Below, piece by piece: positions 11,871 to 21,673 of a stretch of DNA of 64,000 nt. Both the position numbers and the translations under genes were made by a program. The stretch comes from Cerioporus squamosus (lineage: Eukaryota; Basidiomycota; Agaricomycetes; Polyporales; Polyporaceae). The stretch lies in assembly GCA_022592435.1 (NCBI GenBank), contig JABYQS010000019.1:186001-250000 (forward strand), given 5' to 3'. The notes beneath the pieces are model-generated. The model saw only the letters and a list, made by a program, of their open reading frames with translations, was not told the DNA's origin and did no database searches. Position 1 is the stretch's first letter; each line of letters opens with the position of its first letter.

Positions 11871-11888
11871 GTAGGCGGCGCCGCCTAC
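11871..11888. promoter_or_regulatory. 18-bp perfect palindrome in GH95 copy 1 promoter
   Basis: GTAGGCGGCGCCGCCTAC is its own reverse complement and lies 100 to 83 bp upstream of the copy 1 ATG. The matching place in copy 2 (about 17711-17735) has a different GC-rich sequence containing GCGGGG instead. It could bind a dimeric regulator; this is not shown. Confidence 0.4.
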
Positions 11889-11911
11889 TTCCTGACGCTC
11901 ACCCCATGTGC

Positions 11912-11919
11912 CATAAATA
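11912..11919 (+). promoter_or_regulatory. TATA-like element, GH95 copy 1
   Basis: CATAAATA lies 59 bp before the ATG at 11971 and is conserved in copy 2 at 17766-17773, with the same spacing. Confidence 0.45.
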
Positions 11920-11970
11920 CGACTACCTGAGGCTACCAAGAGTGCTAACCTCCCTTTCGTCGTCGACGCG

Positions 11971-14900
11971 ATGCTCTCCCGACGAGTAGGCCAGGTCATC
12001 GCTCTCGGATTATCCTCCGTGGCTGCGGCGCCGTCAGGATTCCCAGCCTCCGGCAATGGCTTGTGGTTCAATCAACCGGGCCGGTTTGATGCCTGGTCGA
12101 ACGACTGGCTCCCCATCGGTAATGGCTACATTGCAGGTATGTGCACAATGGGCGGGGGTCTCTCTGATAAAACTCACACCCTCTTGAACAGCCATGCTCC
12201 AGGGAGAGACCGCCCAAGAAGCCGCCCAGCTAAACATCGAATCTCTGTGGTCTGGCGGACCATTCCAGGATCCTGTAAGTAGTCAGGCACACGGTGCATT
12301 GCTGTCGTCATCCATGGCGGAAGAACTTCTGGTAGCATACGGTACTCACTGCTTCTCTCCGGCAGAGTTACAATGGAGGCAACAAGCTGCCTTCTGACCA
12401 GGTCACAGTGGCCCAGCAGATGCAGGTGATCCGCCAAAGCATCTTCCAGAGCGACAGTGGTACTATAGACAGTAAGTGAACGTGTTTTACGTACGCTCCG
12501 TGGCCATACTGAGCAATATGCCTGTGTAGACATCGAAGAACTCACTACCGATGCCGGTGCTTACGGTACGTGCGTCCGAAGTTCTCAGATCGGGTTTACT
12601 GAACCTTTTTCAGGCTCCTATGTTGGCGCAGGATACCTGCTCATCTCTATGGATGTAACTGGTGATGTTTCTGCCTTCACGCGGTGGCTTGACATGGATG
12701 CCGCAGTGCAACGCACCCAATGGACCCAAAGCAACACCACCTTCCTTCGGTACGCTTGGAGTTGGCCGACGTTGGCTCAGTACTCACATAACTATGCAGG
12801 GAGACCTTCTGCTCTCACCCCTTGGAGGCTTGCGTGCAGCACATCAACACCTCCGACGCCAGCGCACTGCCCACGCTCACCTATGCGTACTCTATCGCCG
12901 CCGAATCAGGGATACCCACGCCCACCGTATCCTGCCTCGACAATTCAACGCTTCAAGTAACCGGAACAGCTTCGAGTCCGGGGATGACCTTCGAGATCCT
13001 CGCACGCGTCTCTGCCGCTGCGAGCGGTGGTTCTACCCCTTCTGTTGAATGCGGACCGGCGGGGACTGGGAACGCGACCATCAGCGTCAGCGGCGCGAGC
13101 ATCGCTTGGCTTACATGGGTCGGCGGTACGAACTACGACCAGAACGCGGGTGACGCGGCGCACAACTTCACCTTCCAGGGCGCGGACCCGCACGAAACAT
13201 TGGTCGCGCTCATCGACGCTGCCACGTCCTCGTCTTCGACGTATGATGATGTCGTCTCGGCGCACATTGCGGACTACTCCGGGCTGATGACGAAGTTCGA
13301 ACTGGACCTCGGGCAGGTGCCCGACCTGGATACGCCTACGGACCAGCTGAAGAATGCGTACGAGACGGACACGGGCAACACGTACCTGGAGTGGCTGCTG
13401 TTTAATTTTGGGAGATACTTACTGGCAGGAAGTGCGCGAGGCGCTCTGCCTGCGAACTTGCAAGGGAAGTGGGCCAAGGACTCGAGTAACCCGTGGAGTG
13501 CAGGTTCGTGTCGCCACTACTTACTTTCGTCTCTGTGGCCGTTGCTGACATTGACTGCTGGACAGATTATCGTAGGGGTCACAGCTCATCAGTGTTGGCG
13601 TATGCTGACGTTCTGATCAGACTCAAACATCAACATTCAGATGAACTATTGGTTCGCCGAGCTCACGGACATGGACGTTGTCAAGCCCCTATTTGACTAC
13701 TTTGAAGTTTGCGTCTTCCTTGTCCTGCCTGATTGCTTCCTCATTGTAGCTTCCACAGAAAAATTGGGTTCCCCGTGGATCTCTGACGGCTCAATACCTG
13801 TACAACATCTCTGAAGGATGGGTAACGCATAACGAGGTATGTAACCAAGTCGCGCAGTCCATGTCACTCTCGCTGACCAAGATACCCGCTGCGTAGATGA
13901 ACGTATGTCATAGACAGACCTGACAGGTGGGGGTGCTTAGAGACGTCTGCTAGATCTTCGGGCACACGGGTATGAAAGGTGGCGGCAACACTGCGTCGTG
14001 GGCGGATTACCCAGGTATGTCCCAAGCGTACCTTGCACAGAAGCATCGACTCAATGTAATCAACAGAGTCCAACACGTGGATGGTGCGTGTCCTGAGTCG
14101 ATCACCCGGTTACTTGACTAAATCATTCTTCTCTAGATGCTCCATGTCTGGGATCACTTCGACTTCACGCAAGACATCGCATGGTTCAAGTCGCAAGGGT
14201 GGCCGCTTCTCAAGGTGGGCCTTAGTTGCGGAATATACACCGAAAGTGCCGAGTCTAACGCTCGATCTGTAGAGTGCGGCGCAGTTCCACCTGCAGAAGC
14301 TCGTCCCAGATGAGCGCTTCAACGATTCTACGCTCGTCGTGGTTCCTTGCAACTCACCTGAGCAAGTACCTATCACGTTGGGTCAGTCATCTCTGAGCAT
14401 ATGGGTGCGAGACTCTGAGCTCACAATACTCCAGGTTGCGCGCATGCACAGCAAGTCATTTGGCAGCTCTTCAATGCCATCGAGAAGGGCTTCCCGTCCT
14501 CAGGTGACGATGACACCGAGTTCCTCGATGGTATGTGACCTCCCTACGATTGGTGCTGCCCAGTACGCTCACACACGCCTTGCAGAGGTCCGCACGAAGC
14601 GCAGCCAGATGGACAAGGGCATCCATATCGGCTCCTGGGGTCAGCTGCAAGGTACGACATCCTACCCAGAAATGCGCGTCGACCCTGGCTTATCACATCC
14701 CTCGCAGAATGGAAGGTCGACATGGATTCCCCGGACGACACCCACCGTCACCTCTCGCACCTGATCGGACTTTACCCAGGCTACGCAGTCACGAACTACA
14801 ACGCGACAGTCCAAGCGACCGCCGCGAACTACACGCACGACGAAGTCATCGCCGCAGCGACCACGAGTCTCATTCACCGCGGCAACGGCACGGGCCCGGA

Positions 14901-15524
14901 CGCCGACTCGGGCTGGGAGAAGGTCTGGCGCGCGGCCTGCTGGGCGCAGCTCGGCAACGCGAGCGAGTTCTACCACGAGCTCTCCGTGCGTCTCATACTT
15001 GCACACTCAGACAGGGTTTTCGAGCGATACTGACAGCGACCTTGCATGGCAGTACGCCCTCGAGCGCAACTTCGCGCCGAACCTGTTCAGTCTGTACTCG
15101 AGCGGGGCAGACGCCATCTTCCAGATCGACGCCAACTTCGGCTTCCCGGCGGCGCTCCTTGTGCGTTTCCCCCCTCCTTGCTTCCCTCTGACTCGCCATT
15201 GCTGACCTGCTGCTGGTGATCTCGGCACTTGGATGTTTGTTATAGAACGCACTGTTCCAAGCCCCAGACCAGCCTTCCATCCAGGACGTGTATGTCGTCA
15301 AAGTGCTCCCTGCGCTTCCGCCGCAATGGTCTAGCGGCTCGATCAAGGGAGTGCGCTTGCGTGGAGGGCTGAGCATCGGCTTCGCATGGGAGAGCAGGAA
15401 GGTCTCTGCGCTCGTACTCACGGCCGACGCCGTTGCTCCCAGGAGGCAGGTCCGCTTCATGCAAGGCAACGAAGAGATCAAGACGGTCACGGTCGAGCCT
15501 GGCGTTCGGGTGCAGATTCTATGA
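11971..15524 (+). CDS. Alpha-L-fucosidase-type glycoside hydrolase, family GH95, copy 1
   Basis: I chain 19 exons (about 835 residues) starting with a signal peptide (MLSRRVGQVIALGLSSVAAA). GH95 landmarks: LWFNQPGRFDAWSNDWLPIG near residues 30-50; IESLWSGGPF; YVGAGYLLISMD; ARGALPANLQGKWAKDSSNP; then DYHSNINIQMNYWFAEL, which holds the Asn residues that in this family assist the base; IFGHTGMKGGGNTASWADYP; CNSPEQ with the likely acid Glu; SPDDTHRHLSHLIGLYPG; and IDANFGFPAALLNAL with the Asp of the catalytic pair. Family enzymes are inverting 1,2-alpha-L-fucosidases, and some act on galactose, so fucose specificity is not certain. Two exons are only 6 nt long (13566-13571 and 13897-13902). Secreted; a role in removing terminal sugars from plant or fungal glycans is inferred. 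All junctions needed are GT-AG and the frame is intact. Confidence 0.92.
13566..13571 (+). other. Inferred 6-nt micro-exon, GH95 copy 1 (Asp-Tyr-His)
   Basis: ATTATC lies between an acceptor (GGACAG) and a donor (GTAGGG). With the flanking exon ends it completes Asp-Tyr-His in NPWSA-DYH-SNIN, which is what the GH95 family has here. Without it both the motif and the frame are lost. Copy 2 has the equivalent at 19424-19429. Confidence 0.8.
13897..13902 (+). other. Inferred 6-nt micro-exon, GH95 copy 1 (Met-Asn)
   Basis: ATGAAC lies between GCGTAG and GTATGT and adds Met-Asn between THNE and IFGHTG, matching the continuous family motif His-Asn-x-x-x-Ile-x-Gly-His-Thr. Copy 2 has the same at 19754-19759. 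Confidence 0.75.
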
Positions 15525-15588
15525 GCTGGTCAGTGTATAATGCTTGGTTGACTCGTAGTCCTGCTCATCTTCGCGCTCGCGCTATAAA

Positions 15589-16587
15589 ACAGTTTGTCTT
15601 GCTGCATCGAAGATTCTAGTAAGCATGGGATGGCAGTTAGACATGCTGTGGATTGTAAGACACCCAGATCACAAAGCTTATATTCCGCGATGTGCGGTAA
15701 ACGAAGTCAGACGGAAGACGACAAACCACACCGAGATCCCACCGAGCGCTTGCTCCCCTCCGCCCCTCCTAGCACTTACTTACTGAAGTCGAGTTCGAGT
15801 TCCTGGACTAGAGACCCGTCAGGTAGCAGTCATTTGGGGAATGTACGCACCCCATGCTCCCATTACATGAGCCACATTTTGCGCGGGGATGGCACTGCAG
15901 TCTACAGTAGCCCAACGGGGCATGTGAAGGTTTGTGAAGGGATTCTTGATGGACACGGTGTGGCAGCAGGCGCTTCCTCTATACCAATCAACCCCGCGCC
16001 CTTCTGACGGGGTTTCAACTTGTCTCCCCTAGGTTTCAACATATGCTCAACAAGTGTGTTTTCAATATAAACATCTCGCAGCTGTAAGATGAGGCGCCGC
16101 CCTTTCATTTGTTTTCTACCACCTACGATCCCTGGGCTTGAGAATAATCGCAGGTCAAAGGTCGAAATTGGCCGTGAGGCACGATATGCAAGCGGAAGGC
16201 TCTCTTGGGTGACCGGTCAAACAAGTCGCAGCAAACCCTGATCGGTGCAAGATCAAGGCCTAAGCGAGGCCACGTCACAACTCGAGCGACTTCGTAGTTG
16301 TACCGAGTGGACATAGCAGACCTGCGATGCATGGAGTACACTCGATCTATCCGTGCTCACATATAGTGGTTGGTGTAAGCAGCACGGTAGTGTCTGTTGT
16401 GAGGCTTTCGAGGTACGTCGTCTTGACGTCGTCTACCGAGTCCCCGCAACAGGCGCTTCAGAGAGACGCAAGAGGACGCAAGTGCCTCCGGCAGTCTCCG
16501 GTATGAAGTCTCCGCGAGCGTTGTCCGTTCCGGGGACACACTCGCGCTGGAGCTAAGGCTGTCCGAGTCTCGAAGAAAAACGCATAG
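15589..16587 (+). repeat. Dispersed inverted repeat, copy A
   Basis: About 1.0 kb that recurs in opposite orientation at 37570-38584. Shared blocks run from a CTTG-x-x-GCATCGAA start, through GAAGTCGAGTTCGAGTTCCT (near 15786) and GGGATTCTTGATGGACAC (near 15939), to a block ending AAAACGCATAG. It starts about 65 bp after GH95 copy 1 and has no match after copy 2, so it is not part of the gene duplication. No intact coding frame or clear terminal inverted repeats were seen; it may be a solo LTR or another transposon remnant. Confidence 0.75.
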
Positions 16588-17465
16588 TCGCCGAGAAGAC
16601 GGTGCCCTCCGATCGGCATGGCTGCCCTTGTGCGGCCTAAAAGGTACAAGTTCATTCCTGGAACATATCGGCTCAGCATTGTGTTGACCGCCCTCTCCCA
16701 AAAGTCAGACGCGACTTCCGCCGCCCGCAACGCACGCCGTTTTCCCATACGCACAGCGCACTTGTCAGTCCGTGAACCACGATGTGAGCTACGACCTCGG
16801 GCCGTCGAGTTCCCCCGGCTGTACATCTCCGCCGCGGAGCTGAGTGGCGTGCGCTTGGACTCGGAGACGGGTACGTCCCTCTGTTTGAATGAGAGGTCTT
16901 GGTGCTGATCGTCTGCATATGTCAGCCAGGTACTCACACGTTCGACTTGCTACGTGCGGCTGCATGGCTTGCCCACAACATCGACCTTGTAGGTTGTCCT
17001 AGGGAGTACGTACCTCGCCTCTGTACGTACCAGGAAGCCGGTGGTCCAAAGACGTCCAGAATGTCTCGCTGTTGTCTGCTTCGCCAGCTCAGTAGTAACC
17101 GGGCTCGGGAGAAAGTCATGTGCTTGACACCCGCCAGTCATTCTCGGACGGGACACCTCCCTAGCGAGCTCACCGTGACCAGGATGGGTGCGTATCTTGT
17201 TCTCCTGACCACGCGGGCGTCGCCTGATGATGTACAGCTAAGTCCGCCGCCAGCCACATACCTGACCCTCGTCAAATAGCACGGCGCTGTCCTCCGCGAG
17301 CCTACCCTGCTAGGTCACTACAGAGTTTTGCGGAGACAATCAGTACGTACCTTTTTGTGCAAATAGTCCTGGCCTGGCTGACTTCCAGATTGGGATCATC
17401 GTGAGGCAGACATCAAGTTGTCGTACTCGGATATTTAAAAGCCAGTACGAGTCGGCGACTCTTAA
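16588..17465. other. Intergenic region without recognised genes
   Basis: About 880 bp between repeat A and the second GH95 unit. It has short overlapping frames on both strands with no family resemblance. I see no RNA gene. Confidence 0.4.
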
Positions 17466-17765
17466 CTGAACTGCCGCCAGCAAGTCCCACTCTTCCCCGA
17501 CACTCTGCCGGGCCTGGTTGATCAGGCGGTGCCTTGGTCACACTTGGCCGGAGTTGCAACACAAGGTGAGCCTTCGAAGGCCTTCGACGACCGCCTCAAC
17601 TCCGCTGGGTCATCCATGCGCTGTCGATGAAGTGCGGGACTCTGCGACTCCACATCATGTGAAGGGTCATCACACCAGGCAGGCTTCCTATGCCCCGCGC
17701 CCGTCAGAAGCGATGTACCCAGGCGGGGCGGCCCGGGCCTGCGTTCAAACACTAACCTCATGTGC

Positions 17766-17773
17766 CATAAATA
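17766..17773 (+). promoter_or_regulatory. TATA-like element, GH95 copy 2
   Basis: CATAAATA, 59 bp before the ATG at 17825, identical in sequence and spacing to the copy 1 element. Confidence 0.45.
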
Positions 17774-17824
17774 CGACTACATGAGGCTACCAAGAGTGCT
17801 AACCTCCCTTTCGTCTTCGACGCG

Positions 17825-20800
17825 ATGCTCTCCCGACGAGTAGGCCAGGTTATCGGACTCGCTCTCGGATTATTCTCTGTGGCTGCGGCGCCGACAGGAT
17901 TCCCAGCCTCCGGCAATGGCTTGTGGTTCAATCAACCCGGACGGCTTGATGCCTGGTCGAACGACTGGCTCCCCATCGGTAATGGCTACATTGCAGGTAT
18001 GTGCACAATGGGCGGGGGTCTCTCTGATAAAACTCACACCCTCTTTGAAAAGCCATGCTCCAGGGAGAGACCGCCCAAGAAGCCGCCCAGCTAAACATCG
18101 AATCTCTGTGGTCTGGCGGACCATTCCAGGATCCTGTAAGTAGTCAGGCACACGGTGCATTGCTGTCGTCATCCATGGCGGAAGAACTTCTGGTAGCATA
18201 CGGTACTCACTGCTTCTCTCCGGCAGAGTTACAATGGAGGCAACAAGCTGCCTTCTGACCAGGTCACAGTGGCCCAGCAGATGCAGGTGATCCGCCAAAG
18301 CATCTTCCAGAGCGACAGTGGTACTATAGACAGTAAGTGAACGTGTTTTACGTACGCTCCGTGGCCATACTGAGCAATCTGCCTGTGTAGACATCGAAGA
18401 ACTCACTACCGATGCCGGTGCTTACGGTATGTGCGTCCGAAGTTCTCAGATCGGGTTTACTGAACCTTTTTCAGGCTCCTATGTTGGCGCAGGATACCTG
18501 CTCACCTCTATGGATGTAACTGGTGATGTTTCTGCCTTCACGCGGTGGCTTGACATGGATGCCGCAGTGCAACGCACCCTATGGACCCAAAGCCATACCA
18601 CCTTCATCCGGTACGCTCAGCGTTGGCCGACGTTGGCCCTGAACTCACACAACCCCGCAGGGAAACATTCTGCTCTCACCCCTTGGAGGCTTGCATGCAA
18701 CACATCAACACCTCCGACGCCAGCGCACTGCCCGCTCTCACCTACGCGTACTCTATCGCCGCCGAATCAGGGCTACCCACGCCCACCGTGTCCTGCCTCG
18801 ACAATTCAACGCTTCAAGTTACTGGAATGGCTTCGAGTCCGGGTATGACATTCGAGATCCTCGCACGCGTCTCTGCCGCTGTCAGCGATGGTTCTATCCC
18901 TTCTGTCGCATGCGGACCGGCGGGGACTGGGAACGCGACCATCAGCGTCAGCGGCGCGAGCGCAGCTTGGCTTACATGGGTCGGCGGTACGAACTACGAC
19001 CAGAACGCGGGTGACGCGGCGCATAACTTCACCTTCCAGGGCGCGGACCCGCACGATGCATTGGTCGCGCTGATCGACTCTGCCACGTCCTCGTCCTCGA
19101 CGTATGATGACATCGTCTCGGCGCACGTTGCGGACTACTCCGGGCTGATGACGAAGTTCGAACTGGACCTCGGGCAGGTGCCCGACCTGGATACGCCCAC
19201 GGACCAGCTGAAGAATGCGTACGAGACGGACACGGGCAACACGTACCTGGAGTGGCTGCTATTCAACTTCGGGAGATACTTGCTCGCGGGGAGTGCGAGA
19301 GGCGCTCTGCCTGCGAACTTGCAAGGGAAGTGGGCCAAGGACTCGAGCAACCCGTGGGGTGCAGGTTCGTGTCGCCTACTACTCACGTCTCTCTGGCTGT
19401 TGCTGACATTCATTGCTGGACAGACTATCGTAGGGGTCGCGACTCACGAGTGTAGGCGTATGCTGACGGCCTGATCAGACTCGAACATCAACATCCAGAT
19501 GAACTATTGGTTTGCCGAGCTCACGGACATGGACGTTGTTAAGCCCCTCTTTGACTACATTCAGGTTTGCGTCTTCCTCGTCCTGCCTAATGCTTCCTCA
19601 TTGTAGCTTTCACAGAAGAACTGGGTTCCCCGAGGATCTCTGACGGCTCAATACCTGTACAACATCTCGGAAGGATGGGTGACGCATGATGAGGTATGTG
19701 ACGAAGTCGCGCAGTCCATGCCATGCCCGCTGACCGAGACTCCTTCTGCGTAGATGAACGTATGTTGTGAGCAGAACTGATAGGTGGAGGTGCCCAATGA
19801 CGTCTGTTAGATCTTCGGGCACACGGGCATGAAAATTGGCGGCGGCACCACTGCGCAGGCGGCCGATTACCCAGGTATGTCTTAAGTGTGTACCTTGCAC
19901 AGAAGCATCGACTTAATGTGATTGACAGAGTCCAACGCGTGGATGGTCCGTGTCCTGAGACGATCACCAGGTCGTCTGACTGAACTTTCATGCTCTAGAT
20001 GCTCCATGTCTGGGATCACTTCGACTTCACGCAAGACATCGCATGGTTCAAGTCGCAAGGGTGGCCGCTTCTCAAGGTGGGCCTTAGTTGCGGAATATAC
20101 ACCGAAAGTGCCGAGTCCAACGCTCGATCTGTAGAGTGCGGCGCAGTTCCACCTGCAGAAGCTCGTCCCAGATGAGCGCTTCAACGATTCTACGCTCGTC
20201 GTGGTTCCTTGCAACTCACCTGAGCAAGTACCTATCACGTTGGGTAAGTCAACTCTAAGCATTTGGGTGAGAGACTCTGAGCTTACAATCCCCCAGGTTG
20301 CGCGCATGCACAGCAAGTCATCTGGCAGCTCTTCAATGCTATCGAGAAGGGCTTCCCGTCTTCAGGTGACGATGACGCCGAGTTCCTCGATGGTATGCGA
20401 CCTCCCTACGATTGGTGCTGCCCAGTACGCTCACACACGCCTTGCAGAGGTCCGCACGAAGCGCAGCCAGATGGACAAGGGCATCCATATCGGCTCCTGG
20501 GGTCAGCTGCAAGGTACGACATCCTACCCAGAAATGCGCGTCGACCCTGGCTTATCACATCCCTCGCAGAATGGAAGGTCGACATGGATTCCCCGGACGA
20601 CACCCACCGTCACCTCTCGCACCTGATTGGACTTTACCCAGGCTACGCAGTCACGAACTACAACGCGACAGTCCAAGCGACCGCCTCGAACTACACATAC
20701 GACGAAGTCATCGCCGCAGCGACCACGAGTCTCATTCACCGCGGCAACGGCACGGGCCCGGACGCCGACTCGGGCTGGGAGAAGGTCTGGCGCGCGGCCT

Positions 20801-21391
20801 GCTGGGCGCAGCTCGGCAACGCGAGCGAGTTCTATCACGAGCTCTCCGTGCGTCTCATGCTTACATGCTCGAGAAAGGTTTCGGAGCGATGCTGACGGCG
20901 ACTTTGCATGGCATGCGCAGTACGCTCTCGAGCGCAACTTCGCGCCGAACCTGTTCAGTCTGTACTCGAGCGGGGCGGACGCCATCTTCCAGATCGACGC
21001 CAACTTCGGCTTCCCGGCGGCGCTCCTTGTGCGTTCTCCCCTCCTTCCTTCCCTCTGACTCGCCATTGCTGACCTGCTGCTGGTGATCTCGGCACTTGGA
21101 TGTTTGTTATAGAACGCACTGTTCCAAGCCCCAGACCAGCCTTCCATCCAGGACGTGTATGTCGTCAAAGTGCTCCCTGCGCTTCCGCCGCAATGGTCTA
21201 GCGGCTCGATCAAGGGAGTGCGCTTGCGTGGAGGGCTGAGCATCGGCTTCGCATGGAAGAGCAGGAAGGTCTCTGCGCTCGTACTCACGGCCGACGCCGT
21301 TGCTCCCAGGAGGCAGGTCCGCTTCATGCAAGGCAACGACGAGATCAAGACGGTCGCGGTTGAGCCTGGCGTTCGGGTGCAGATATTGTGA
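17825..21391 (+). CDS. Alpha-L-fucosidase-type glycoside hydrolase, family GH95, copy 2
   Basis: Same 19-exon structure as copy 1, with a slightly longer signal peptide (MLSRRVGQVIGLALGLFSVA, then AAP). All GH95 landmarks are present: DYHSNINIQMNYWFAEL (via the micro-exon at 19424-19429), KNWVPRGSLTAQYLYN, CNSPEQ, SPDDTHRHLSHLIGLYPG and IDANFGFPAALLNALF. Visible differences from copy 1: MQHINTSDASALPALTY (copy 1 has VQHI and ALPTLTY), VACGPAG for VECGPAG, GASAAWL for GASIAWL, KIGGGTTAQAADYP for KGGGNTASWADYP, and FAWKSRKV for FAWESRKV. The frame is intact, so both copies look functional. The first-intron acceptor is GAAAAG rather than GAACAG. Promoter divergence suggests the copies may be differently expressed. 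Secreted; same predicted reaction as copy 1. Confidence 0.92.
19424..19429 (+). other. Inferred 6-nt micro-exon, GH95 copy 2 (Asp-Tyr-His)
   Basis: ACTATC between GGACAG and GTAGGG. Its first base differs in context from copy 1 (GAC against GAT), yet the encoded Asp-Tyr-His is the same, a synonymous change that supports coding use. Confidence 0.8.
19754..19759 (+). other. Inferred 6-nt micro-exon, GH95 copy 2 (Met-Asn)
   Basis: ATGAAC between TGCGTAG and GTATGT, equivalent to 13897-13902. The flanking introns have diverged while the six bases and splice signals are kept. Confidence 0.75.
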
Positions 21392-21673
21392 GTCGGTCAG
21401 TGTGTGGTGCTTTTTGGAATGTTCGTTGCTGTAAGATAATGTTATGCTCAACAAGACGATATGATGCGCAATGTGCAGTGGACGAACTCTCTAGTAATGC
21501 TGTCTGTCCTAGGCTCGCAAGCCAGCCTCTAGTTCGGTGCGGGATAGTCTATCCGGCCAAGTGCGCTATGCTATGTGTAGCGATGAGGGGCGTGTATATG
21601 AGCGACTTTTCCAGGATCCAATAATGTACACAAGCTATACAAAGGGAACAACTCAGGTCCAGCGCCGGGCAGT

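Larger units (their letters stand above)
11617..15545 (+). repeat. Tandem duplicated unit, left copy (GH95 gene plus promoter)
   Basis: This stretch and 17466-21412 share the whole gene, its introns and about 350 bp of promoter, offset by about 5.85 kb. Similarity begins at CTGAACT and fades shortly after the stop codon. Introns are nearly as similar as exons, which points to a young segmental duplication or to gene conversion. Confidence 0.9.
17466..21412 (+). repeat. Tandem duplicated unit, right copy (GH95 gene plus promoter)
   Basis: Right half of the duplication described at 11617. Differences from the left copy cluster in the promoter (about 17510-17555 and 17695-17760), in a few introns, and in scattered codons, for example around the GMKIGGGTTAQAADYP segment. 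Confidence 0.9.

Noticed and set aside
16618..17279. Possible small genes between repeat A and GH95 copy 2
   Set aside because: Short frames on both strands with no recognisable protein, and no consistent exon chain.
20524..21348. 274-codon minus-strand frame in GH95 copy 2
   Set aside because: Antisense shadow; the plus strand encodes conserved GH95 motifs, and the same shadow is broken in copy 1.
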